Positions 1 through 6,112 of a stretch of DNA of 6,164 bases are shown in pieces. How positions within the stretch are numbered: the first letter of the stretch is position 1; every line of letters starts with the position of its first letter. The DNA comes from DAOVDI01 sp965373045 (lineage in GTDB: Bacteria; Acidobacteriota; Aminicenantia; Aminicenantales; Aminicenantaceae). A program made the position numbers and the translations under genes. The notes beneath the pieces were generated by a model, which made no database searches, was not told the DNA's origin, and saw only the letters and a list, made by a program, of their open reading frames with translations. The stretch covers positions 1-6,164 of the forward strand of contig CBDVEQ010000155.1 of the NCBI GenBank assembly GCA_965373045.1, read 5' to 3'.

Positions 1-1
1 A

Positions 2-640
2 AGGATATATGAGGCCACGGGACAAATACCGATCGGCTTTCGCAGTCCCGGCTTCAGTTGGGGCCGTAACGTGTTGGAATCGCTGGCTGAGAGAAGCTAT
101 GTTTATGATGCATCCACCCTGCCTACTTACATCGGCCCTTTAGCCAGGCGGTATTATTTATTAAAATCCAAGCTGCCGCCCGAAGAAAAAGAAAAGCGAA
201 AAGAACTTTTTGGCGGTTTCCGGGACGGCTTTCGCGCCATCAGACCCTATGTCTGGCAGCTTCCTTCCGGCAAAGATCTGCTGGAGATCCCGGTCACGAC
301 ATTCCCCATTGTCAAAGTCCCCATCCACTTCAGCTATCTCCTCTATCTCAGCCGTTTGTCGGAAAAAATGATGCGGTTTTATTTCAAATCAGCAGTCCGT
401 CTCTGCAGAAAAACAGGAGCAGGGTTGAGCTTTCTTCTCCATCCTCTGGATTTTTTGGACAAAAACGACTGTCCCGCTCTTTCTTTTTTTCCAGCCATGT
501 CGGTCGAACGAAAACAAAAAAAGAGGATCTTCTTTGAGATAATGGACATGATATCCGAATATTTCAACCCGGTTTCCATGAACAGCTATGCCCGTATCCT
601 GCAGAAGAACGGCTTGAAGTCCAGGGAACTCAAGGAGTAA
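2..640 (+). CDS. NodB-type polysaccharide deacetylase, C-terminal part (5' end outside window)
   Basis: The frame is open from the window edge (codons begin at position 2), so the 212 residues seen are the C-terminal part of a longer protein. A GTG at 71 is in frame but is not the real start, because conserved sequence precedes it: GFRSPGFSW (about 40-66) matches the R-x-P motif that follows the metal-binding motifs in NodB-homology (carbohydrate esterase 4) domains. A later FLLHPLDFLD segment fits the C-terminal L-H motif that lines the active site. The catalytic Asp and the metal-binding HxxxH lie upstream and cannot be checked. The family removes N- or O-acyl groups from sugars; members near glycosyltransferases often act on lipid-linked sugars (ArnD) or exopolysaccharides. 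No membrane helix is evident in this part. It is the first visible gene of a likely operon, ending 5 bases before the GT2 start, and its last codons hold that gene's ribosome binding site. Confidence 0.85.
   Translation, partial: RIYEATGQIPIGFRSPGFSWGRNVLESLAERSYVYDASTLPTYIGPLARRYYLLKSKLPPEEKEKRKELFGGFRDGFRAIRPYVWQLPSGKDLLEIPVTTFPIVKVPIHFSYLLYLSRLSEKMMRFYFKSAVRLCRKTGAGLSFLLHPLDFLDKNDCPALSFFPAMSVERKQKKRIFFEIMDMISEYFNPVSMNSYARILQKNGLKSRELKE
632..637 (+). promoter_or_regulatory. Ribosome binding site of the GT2 gene
   Basis: AAGGAG lies 8 bases before the ATG at 646. It sits inside the last codons of the deacetylase gene, so the two genes are probably translated from one mRNA. It supports 646 as the start. 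Confidence 0.75.
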
Positions 641-645
641 ACTGA

Positions 646-1740
646 ATGAATAATAAGAACCATATAACCAAAAAGCATCTGGTATCTATTGTGGTTCCAG
701 CCTACAATGAGGCCGATATTATCGAAGAAAATATCTCAACTCTGTGCGAATACCTGAACACTCTGGAAAATGAATACAACTGGGAGATCCTTATCATCGA
801 TGACGGAAGTACGGATGCCACAAGAGATGCCGCTGAGGCGGCGGCAAAAAAAAACAGGAATGTCTTTGTTTTTCATCACAGCTTCAATTTACGGTTGGGA
901 CAAACACTGCGCACGGGATTTAAACACAGCCGTGGAAACATCGTAATTGTGCTGGATATCGATCTCAGCTATGCACCGGAACACATCGGTCGTTTGCTGC
1001 GAAGGATGAAAGAGACAAAAGCAAAGATCGTGATCGCCTCTCCCTATTGCAAAGGAGGTAAGGTCACAGGAGTTCCCTTTCTCCGCCGGTGGCTGAGTTT
1101 ATGGGCAAACCGCTTTCTCTGTTTCATGGCTGCGAAGGATTTTTTCTCGGACAAACTGACCAATATAACCGGAATGGTCAGAGCCTATGAAGGAACGTTT
1201 ATAAGGAGACTCACACTGTGGGCCATGGATGTGGACATCAATCCCGAGATCATCCAAAAGGCCAAGATCCTACGGGCGAAAATCGCGGAAATCCCCGCCC
1301 ATCTTGACTGGAGCAATGGGAAAAAAATCAAAAAAGCCAAAAAAAAAAGAAAATCAAGCATGCGGATACTGCGAAGCATCATCCAAAACCTGGTCTCGGG
1401 TTATATGTTCAGGCCGTTTCACCTTTTTATTCTTCCGGGTCTTCTCCTGTTTTTACTCTCTCTTTACCCTCTGGCCTGGACACTGATTCACACTCTCCGG
1501 GAATATGACAAACTGGCATCTCTCGGCCTTTCCATTGATTACCGCTTCTCCCAGGCTTTGGGAGCGGCCTTCGGGGTGTCTCCCCACGCTTTTATTGTGG
1601 GAGGTTTAGCGCTGGTGGTCTCTATCCAGCTTATCAGTCTGGGTCTTCTAGCGCTTCAGAAAAAGCGGCATTTTATGGAGCTTTTTTATCTTACCAGCAG
1701 TATTAAAAACGAACTGTCTGATCCTTTGTGTAAATTATGA
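646..1740 (+). CDS. Family 2 glycosyltransferase, polyprenyl-phosphate type (DPM1/GtrB/ArnC-like)
   Basis: A 364-residue protein with a GT-A domain. VSIVVPAYNEAD (13-24) is the nucleotide-binding first strand, LIIDDGSTD (49-57) carries the conserved DD, and LDID (103-106) is the DxD metal site. Two hydrophobic segments follow, at about 258-281 and 316-338, separated by a polar loop. A catalytic domain plus two C-terminal helices is the architecture of GtrB and ArnC, which move a sugar from a nucleotide donor to undecaprenyl phosphate at the cytoplasmic face. A strongly basic stretch (KKIKKAKKKRKSS, about 225-238) precedes the first helix and fits a membrane-facing cytoplasmic segment. The start is fixed by AAGGAG 8 bases upstream. 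The stop overlaps the next ATG as ATGA. The basic stretch is encoded by long A runs (see findings). Sugar specificity is not visible. A GT2 working on another lipid acceptor is the main alternative. Confidence 0.88.
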   Translation: MNNKNHITKKHLVSIVVPAYNEADIIEENISTLCEYLNTLENEYNWEILIIDDGSTDATRDAAEAAAKKNRNVFVFHHSFNLRLGQTLRTGFKHSRGNIVIVLDIDLSYAPEHIGRLLRRMKETKAKIVIASPYCKGGKVTGVPFLRRWLSLWANRFLCFMAAKDFFSDKLTNITGMVRAYEGTFIRRLTLWAMDVDINPEIIQKAKILRAKIAEIPAHLDWSNGKKIKKAKKKRKSSMRILRSIIQNLVSGYMFRPFHLFILPGLLLFLLSLYPLAWTLIHTLREYDKLASLGLSIDYRFSQALGAAFGVSPHAFIVGGLALVVSIQLISLGLLALQKKRHFMELFYLTSSIKNELSDPLCKL

Positions 1741-3125
1741 TCCCAAATCACAACCCGTCCGGAATCCCCCAAAGAACGGCAGCTGTCGTTGGGGGAGGAA
1801 TAACCGGGATCGCCGCCGCCCTGGAATTGGTCGCCAAGGGCGATTTTCAAGTAACTATTCTGGAAAAAGACGACCGTTTAGGAGGCCTGTGCTCCTCCGC
1901 TCAATGGGGAAACCTTATTTGTGACCGTTTTTATCACGTCATCCTTCCCACGGATGACCGGACGGTCGCATTTATCAAAATGCTGGGGCTTGAAAATAAA
2001 TTAATCTGGAAGGAATCCAGAAGCGGTTTTTATGGGCAGGGCAAACTGGTCTCTTTTTCGTCAGCCCTGGACTTTATCCGGTTCCCTTTTCTCTCTTTGG
2101 CCCAGAAAATCCGCCTCGGGGCCGGGATCCTCAAAAGTTCCCGCATCAAAGATCCCAGGGAACTGGAACATCAGACAGCCCCCACCTGGCTTAAACAGGT
2201 TTTCGGGCAAAAACTCTACGAACTTTTCTGGGGCCCTCTCCTCCGCAGTAAACTGGGAGAGGGTAAAGACAGGACCTCGGCAGCCTTTATCTGCGCCACC
2301 ATAAACCGTCTTTACGGAGCGAGGAACAGGAGCAACCGAAGGGAAAAACTGGGGTATGTACAGGGAGGATACCAGACCATCCTGACCGCAGCCCAGACTC
2401 TTTTATCAACGCATTCCGTTCAGGTGATGACAAAAACGCTTGTGACAGGATTGCAGCACACTCCCTTTCCGAAAAGACCCTCCTATAGAGACAGTCGCAG
2501 CAAAACAATTCTTCAAACAAACCAGGGTTCAATGGTCTTTGACAGGGTCCTGCTGACAATTCCTAATCCCGAAATTCTCAAGATCATAAAACCTGATATG
2601 TCTGAATCTTTCTGGACCCGCCTCAACAGGACCGAATACCTGGGAGTGATCTGTTTACTGGTTGTTCTTAAACAGAGCCTCTCTCCGTATTATGTGATCA
2701 ACCTCCTGGACCCCGGCCTTCCCTTTACCGGAATCATTGAATCGACCGCAGTATTCTCTCCCAGGGATTTTATTGGCAGGCATCTTGTTTATCTGCCCAA
2801 ATATCTGACCAAAGAAGACCCCCTCCTCCAATCCCCGGATGACCACATTCAGGACTATTTCCTGGATAATCTGAAAAAGGTTTTTCCAGATTTGAAAAAT
2901 GAGGATATCTTGCACACAGAGGTTTTCCGGGAAAAATACACTCAACCCATCCCCGGACCCGGATACATTCAACACCGGCCCGGGGAAAAAACACCCATTC
3001 CCGGAATATATCTGGCCAACACCTCTCTTATAGAAGATTCCACGGTCAATAACAACGCCGCGATCCGGGTGGCTCAGGAATCTGTCCGCATCATGACTGA
3101 AAATGCAATATCAAAACCTGAATAA
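1737..3125 (+). CDS. FAD-dependent oxidoreductase, amine-oxidase / UDP-galactopyranose-mutase-like
   Basis: A 462-residue protein. An N-terminal Rossmann fold binds FAD: GGGITG (19-24) is the GxGxxG loop, E43 at the end of LEKDDRLGG should hold the FAD ribose, and G49-G50 complete the motif. CDRFYHVI (62-69) matches the conserved region after the dinucleotide-binding motif in protoporphyrinogen-oxidase-like and UGM-like proteins. The C-terminal segment IPGIYLANTS (421-430), followed by an N-rich stretch and a helix, is the second FAD-contacting motif. No signal peptide or membrane helix is apparent, so it is probably cytoplasmic or peripheral. The start overlaps the GT2 stop and no Shine-Dalgarno sequence precedes it, so translation probably depends on reinitiation after the GT2. 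Homologues in sugar loci are usually annotated only as NAD(P)/FAD-dependent oxidoreductases, and the reaction is unknown. Its neighbours suggest a sugar or lipid-sugar substrate, which is inference. Its 3' end overlaps the converging GT39 gene by 15 bases. Confidence 0.85.
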   Translation: MIPNHNPSGIPQRTAAVVGGGITGIAAALELVAKGDFQVTILEKDDRLGGLCSSAQWGNLICDRFYHVILPTDDRTVAFIKMLGLENKLIWKESRSGFYGQGKLVSFSSALDFIRFPFLSLAQKIRLGAGILKSSRIKDPRELEHQTAPTWLKQVFGQKLYELFWGPLLRSKLGEGKDRTSAAFICATINRLYGARNRSNRREKLGYVQGGYQTILTAAQTLLSTHSVQVMTKTLVTGLQHTPFPKRPSYRDSRSKTILQTNQGSMVFDRVLLTIPNPEILKIIKPDMSESFWTRLNRTEYLGVICLLVVLKQSLSPYYVINLLDPGLPFTGIIESTAVFSPRDFIGRHLVYLPKYLTKEDPLLQSPDDHIQDYFLDNLKKVFPDLKNEDILHTEVFREKYTQPIPGPGYIQHRPGEKTPIPGIYLANTSLIEDSTVNNNAAIRVAQESVRIMTENAISKPE

Positions 3126-4805
3126 ATAAGCTTCTTCACATTCAGCGGCAAGTGTGAATCTTTTTCGGAGATCCTCTAAGACACCAGGGGAAGAGCCGAC
3201 GGCTTCTTTTTCCAGAACAAAATAACGCGCGCCCAACCGGATAAAATCCTCGATCCTTTTGATAGACATGCTATCCCGGGGAATGTTAAATCCCTTCCTT
3301 TCCATCCATAAAAACATGTAGGGCGCATTAAAAGCTACCCTGCGGCCCGTATCATCTCTTGATACTCCACCGGATACCAGGATCAAAGCATCTTCCGTGA
3401 CATGAGGTTTAAAAGACAGCGCGCATTGATATTTCGTCTGAAAGTAACGGGGATTTAAATCCCGCCCCACCTTTAAGCTTAGGAATACAACAGTGGAAAG
3501 GAGAGCCGGAAGCAGCAGAAAAGCCGGCCGCCAGTTTGAAGGTGACGTATTCTTCCCAACATTCTTTCCGGCCGCTAAAAGCGGGACAGAAACCAGGAAG
3601 GACAGAAAAATGACCAGAGCCACTATCTCAATAGACCCCGGAAACCGGAAATCAGAAAACCAGCTGATCCCTATTACAACAGCGGCAATTCCGGCGGATA
3701 CTCCAAAGGACAATTTAACAAGGCGAAGATTCCTGACCCTTTCTCCAAGAAACACGGCCGCCGCTCCAAAAAGCAGGGCAGCGGCAGGAACGGTCACCAC
3801 ATGATAATAGGAAGCCCATTCATCTCCCGTTGTACGGATGGCTGCCAGATAATAGATACCAATAGCCAAGAGCCAATATAAACATATTTGCACTGCCCTG
3901 TCTGTTCGCCGCCACCACAAGACCGCAAGAGCCAGCAATCCGCCCAGAGGCATCCAGACATTTTGAACTTCGATCTTAACAAGCCGGAATAAATATTCTA
4001 CAAAAAGCAGCGGCGGCCGGAAAAGATCCCCTCCGATCCAGTGATGCTCATTGGAAAGGCCCAGGGAATTCCCGTATAGGACCCAATAACCATGGGCATG
4101 GACATACCAAATCAGGCCCGGGAGCAATGCCAGCAGACCGAATAACCAGACCCTTTTTTTTAACAGCTCTTTTGTCCCTTTCTTTTGCAGAATCAGCGCC
4201 AGAAATAAAATACCGATGTGGGCCGAGGGGATTTTTACCAGCACTGAAAGGGCTGTGGCTCCCGCAGCAATGACAAACCAAATCCATTTGGATCCGTCCA
4301 GCCAGCGGAGAAACGCATAAACCGCAGCAATATAGGAGAGAATCATCAATCCTTCCGGTTGAAGTGAATTCGAGACTCTGACGGCCAGCGGGCTCAAGAC
4401 AAAAAAGAGAGAAGCCACTGCAGCCCCGGTTTCCGGAAGAAGATAACGGGCCAGCAGAAAAAACAAAAGGAGAGTCAACAGGGAAAAAAAATAGGCGAGA
4501 ATCCTGCCGAAAACCTCGTTGTAGCCGAATATTTTGTAGAGCACGGCAGTGGCCCAGGGGAAAACGGGAAACTCCATTTCCGCATAACCGGGCCCTGTTC
4601 CACGCCAATCAATGCGGGGAGACCACAAGGTCATCCCCTCTTCGTAGTAATTTTTGGCAACGGCGGCGTAATCACATTCTCGCCAGGATTCCCGGACCCT
4701 CCCGTCGGCCGGACGCCAAACATCTATGGCCCTTATCCCTGCGCCCAAAAGAAACAGCCCCAATAAGACAATAGAGATGGTTTTCATTGGCAGCGCTCTT
4801 TTCAT
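3111..4805 (-). CDS. Family 39 membrane glycosyltransferase (PMT/ArnT-like, GT-C fold)
   Basis: A 564-residue polytopic membrane protein: one N-terminal helix (about 9-27), many hydrophobic segments between about 97 and 445, then a C-terminal soluble region of about 120 residues, probably periplasmic. The first outer loop has WRECDYAAVAKNYYEEG (41-57), matching the WRxxD...IAxNFY motif of GT39 enzymes. E43 and D45 are the candidate catalytic acids, and E76/E78 in the following AEMEFP add acidic residues. QPEG (149-152) matches another conserved loop. The family transfers sugars from polyprenyl-phosphate donors to proteins, lipids or glycans outside the membrane. The GT2 gene nearby could supply the donor. 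The start is uncertain: the first ATG (4805) has no clear Shine-Dalgarno, while the in-frame ATG at 4787 (MKTISIV) has AAAGAG 8 bases upstream and still includes the whole first helix. It is transcribed from its own promoter towards the operon and overlaps the oxidoreductase gene end by five codons. Confidence 0.88.
   Translation of the reverse strand: MKRALPMKTISIVLLGLFLLGAGIRAIDVWRPADGRVRESWRECDYAAVAKNYYEEGMTLWSPRIDWRGTGPGYAEMEFPVFPWATAVLYKIFGYNEVFGRILAYFFSLLTLLLFFLLARYLLPETGAAVASLFFVLSPLAVRVSNSLQPEGLMILSYIAAVYAFLRWLDGSKWIWFVIAAGATALSVLVKIPSAHIGILFLALILQKKGTKELLKKRVWLFGLLALLPGLIWYVHAHGYWVLYGNSLGLSNEHHWIGGDLFRPPLLFVEYLFRLVKIEVQNVWMPLGGLLALAVLWWRRTDRAVQICLYWLLAIGIYYLAAIRTTGDEWASYYHVVTVPAAALLFGAAAVFLGERVRNLRLVKLSFGVSAGIAAVVIGISWFSDFRFPGSIEIVALVIFLSFLVSVPLLAAGKNVGKNTSPSNWRPAFLLLPALLSTVVFLSLKVGRDLNPRYFQTKYQCALSFKPHVTEDALILVSGGVSRDDTGRRVAFNAPYMFLWMERKGFNIPRDSMSIKRIEDFIRLGARYFVLEKEAVGSSPGVLEDLRKRFTLAAECEEAYLFRF
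3135..3165 (+). terminator. Possible weak intrinsic terminator of the plus-strand operon
   Basis: Ten bases after the oxidoreductase stop, TTCACA (3135-3140) pairs with TGTGAA (3153-3158), followed by TCTTTTT. The stem is short and AT-rich with a 12-base loop, so it is weak. It lies inside the 3' coding end of the converging GT39 gene, the only place a terminator for this operon could sit close by. Confidence 0.3.
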
Positions 4806-4834
4806 GACAGAATCAACACAATCTCTTTTTAAGC

Positions 4835-4863
4835 ATTATATCCGCAAACAGATACATTCTCAA
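4835..4863 (-). promoter_or_regulatory. Sigma-70-type promoter of the GT39 gene
   Basis: Reading the minus strand, TTGAGA (4858-4863; 5 of 6 to consensus) is followed after exactly 17 bases by a perfect TATAAT (4835-4840). A start near 4828 would leave a leader of about 23 bases before the ATG at 4805, or about 41 before the ATG at 4787. The longer leader leaves more room for ribosome binding. The -35 box directly abuts the repeat-rich region. Confidence 0.7.
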
Positions 4864-4892
4864 CTCCGCAGAAGTCGATAGAAGTCGAAGAA

Positions 4893-4985
4893 GGCCAAAG
4901 GCCAAGGGCCAAAGAATAAGAGAAAGGGTTAAAGGATTCAAGGGGTCGAGGGTTCAAGTGAAAGAATAAGAGGCCAAGGGCCAAG
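4893..4985. repeat. Low-complexity GGCCAA-type tracts with short direct repeats
   Basis: GGCCAAAGGCCAAGGGCCAA begins at 4893. AGGCCAAGGGCCAA (14 bases) occurs at 4899-4912 and again at 4971-4984, and AAAGAATAAGAG occurs at 4911-4922 and 4961-4972. Between them is purine-rich sequence (AAGGGTTAAAGGATTCAAGG). A frame open through this block encodes only biased repeat peptide and is not a gene. Confidence 0.8.
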
Positions 4986-4989
4986 TGAT

Positions 4990-5024
4990 AAAAAAAGGGC
5001 CCTAAGCAACTAAGCTTAAGGCCC
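4990..5024 (-). terminator. Intrinsic terminator downstream of the exported-protein gene
   Basis: On the minus strand an 11-bp stem with one mismatch (arms 5014-5024 and 4997-5007, six-base loop) is followed by seven T residues (A run at 4990-4996 on the plus strand). It lies about 200 bases after the stop of the exported-protein gene (5226), and is the first hairpin with a T tract in that direction. It should separate that gene from the GT39 gene, which has its own promoter further on. Confidence 0.7.
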
Positions 5025-5062
5025 AAAGTTATTTAACTCAATAATCCTAATAAGCTCAAAGA

Positions 5063-5165
5063 GCTGGATTCCCGTTTTCACGGGAATGACGATAGGACAA
5101 ATGCTGGATTCCCGCGTGCACGAGGATGACGAAGAGCTGGATTCCCGCTTTCGCGGGAATGACGA
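5063..5165. repeat. Three REP-like palindromic repeats
   Basis: Three 30-base units at 5063-5092, 5103-5132 and 5136-5165 share GCTGGATTCCCG at one end and GATGACGA or AATGACGA at the other. Units 1 and 3 form perfect 8-bp stems with a TTTC loop (ATTCCCGT/ACGGGAAT and ATTCCCGC/GCGGGAAT). Unit 2 is degenerate (ATTCCCGCGTGCACGAGGAT). This dispersed palindrome type, with a core of ATTCCC and GGGAAT, is widespread between genes in many Gram-negative bacteria. They lie in the 3' region of the exported-protein transcript. Confidence 0.85.
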
Positions 5166-5225
5166 TAGGGCCTTGGGATCTTTTCCTTTGGCCTTTGGCC
5201 CTTGGCCTTTAGCCTTTTTTCTAAC

Positions 5226-6023
5226 CTATTTCTTTTTACGGAATGTGGAGACCTCTTGTGGTTCTTCGCACGGATCACATGGGGTGATAGCACCGGCTCC
5301 GGCAACAATAGCCGCTATTCCCAGGGGCAGGAGAAAGAGAGGAAATCCACCCTTTTTGCATACCACATAAACAAGGTCATCCGGTCTGGCATTATATTCG
5401 AACTGTATAAAAGCAGTCTGCCCGGCATAAGCCTGTTTCACATTCGTATCACCCAGCTTCAAGACATTCAGATCCTGATGAAAATTGGTGCTCTCTCCTT
5501 CGATGCGGAGTCTGTCGTTAATCCTGACAAATCCTCTCAAAATGAAAACCTCCGCCATTTTAAAGGCGGGGTAAAAACTCACGACTTTTCCTACCAGCGA
5601 TTCACCGGACTTGCTCTGGTCCCTATAGATCTCATGAGCAGCCGCTTTGGTCTTGGCATCAAACATTGTAAGAGCAATGGAAATCTTGGAAGTTTTTCCC
5701 GGCTCAACACCGATCAGGTTTTCCGAGTTAAAAGTCCCTTCCGGGGTGCTTACACCAAAGGTATATACGCCTTTGGGAAGACCTTCGATCAGAAACGCGC
5801 CCTGGCTGTCTGTCGCCTTACTCTGATATTTCTGTCCTGTTGTCACATTCTTTACAGTCACCACAGCTTCGGGATAAGGCGTTGTCCCATCCTTGGCGAA
5901 AATGAGACCTTTGATACTTCCCGTATCTTTGCTCTGGCTCTGTAAAAGGTAGGGTGATCCAAACATTAGAAATGCTAGAATCAACCCAAGAGCAATACTT
6001 TTGGATTTAATCCTTTTAAACAT
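5226..6023 (-). CDS. Exported protein: carboxypeptidase-regulatory-like domain plus translation-factor-like beta-barrel
   Basis: A 265-residue protein of no family known to me as a whole. Residues 1-31 are a basic N-terminus and hydrophobic core (IALGLILAFLMFG), so a signal peptide or anchor. GSIKGLIFAKDGTTPYPEA (35-53) through DSQGAFLIEGLPKGVYTFGV (72-91) to about 118 is a carboxypeptidase-regulatory-like beta-sandwich. Residues 142-221 resemble the EF-Tu/IF2-type barrel: VGKVVSFYPAFKMAEVFI, then INDRLRIEGESTNFHQDL, AYAGQTAFIQF and RPDDLVYVV, in the order and spacing of stand-alone barrel proteins and of some U32-peptidase C-termini. A glycine/alanine-rich hydrophobic helix (227-246), CDPC (249-252) and a basic tail FRKKK end the protein, suggesting a C-terminal membrane anchor. 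GGAGG lies 4 bases before the ATG. It is a single-gene unit with its own promoter and a distal terminator. Function is unknown; a structural or binding role in the envelope is a guess. Confidence 0.85.
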   Translation of the reverse strand: MFKRIKSKSIALGLILAFLMFGSPYLLQSQSKDTGSIKGLIFAKDGTTPYPEAVVTVKNVTTGQKYQSKATDSQGAFLIEGLPKGVYTFGVSTPEGTFNSENLIGVEPGKTSKISIALTMFDAKTKAAAHEIYRDQSKSGESLVGKVVSFYPAFKMAEVFILRGFVRINDRLRIEGESTNFHQDLNVLKLGDTNVKQAYAGQTAFIQFEYNARPDDLVYVVCKKGGFPLFLLPLGIAAIVAGAGAITPCDPCEEPQEVSTFRKKK

Positions 6024-6027
6024 AGTA

Positions 6028-6032
6028 CCTCC
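6028..6032 (-). promoter_or_regulatory. Ribosome binding site of the exported-protein gene
   Basis: GGAGG on the minus strand, 4 bases before the ATG at 6023, within TTGGAGGTACT. Strong complementarity to the 16S end fixes this start, which also keeps the complete signal peptide. Confidence 0.8.
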
Positions 6033-6068
6033 AAATAGTCCCGCTAAATAAAAACAAATCTTGTGATT

Positions 6069-6097
6069 ATTGTAAATTTTTGGTTTCGTTTTGTCAA
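6069..6097 (-). promoter_or_regulatory. Sigma-70-type promoter of the exported-protein gene
   Basis: On the minus strand a perfect TTGACA (6092-6097) is followed after exactly 17 bases by TACAAT (6069-6074; 5 of 6). The predicted start near 6062 gives a leader of about 38 bases holding the GGAGG site. This is close to a consensus promoter, suggesting strong constitutive expression. The -35 box ends about 15 bases from the likely insertion-sequence tip. Confidence 0.75.
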
Positions 6098-6112
6098 GAA
6101 GAGTTTGTTGGG

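Larger units (their letters stand above)
4897..5210. repeat. 18-bp perfect inverted repeat bracketing the intergenic block
   Basis: AAAGGCCAAGGGCCAAAG (4897-4914) is the exact reverse complement of 5193-5210. Between the arms lie the second GGCCAA tract, the minus-strand terminator and the three REP-like palindromes. The arms could pair in a transcript crossing the region. They may also be only oppositely oriented copies of one dispersed repeat. No target-site duplication is obvious. Confidence 0.7.

Noticed and set aside
71..640. GTG at 71 as the true start of the first gene
   Set aside because: The frame is open to the window edge and the residues before 71 contain the conserved GFRSPGFSW motif, so the gene begins upstream.
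1229..1486. Second reading frame within the GT2 gene as a separate gene
   Set aside because: It is a frame-shifted shadow with no ribosome binding site and no domain. It matters only as the possible product of slippage at the A runs.
4829..5026. Open minus-strand frame of 65 codons
   Set aside because: It runs through the GGCCAA tracts, the terminator and the GT39 promoter, and gives only a repetitive LALGL-type peptide.
5063..5165. CRISPR array (three similar 30-base repeats)
   Set aside because: The gaps between units are 10 and 3 bases, far too short for spacers. The units are near-complete palindromes that diverge from each other, and no cas gene is present. They are REP-like elements.
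5078..5308. Open minus-strand frame of 76 codons
   Set aside because: Its peptide (HSRESGNPA, RARGNPAF) is the usual by-product of translating these palindromes. It has no ribosome binding site and overlaps the exported-protein gene.
5202..5945. Open plus-strand frame of 247 codons
   Set aside because: It is antisense to the exported-protein gene, which has a signal peptide, recognisable domains, a strong ribosome binding site and a promoter. The plus frame shows no domain.
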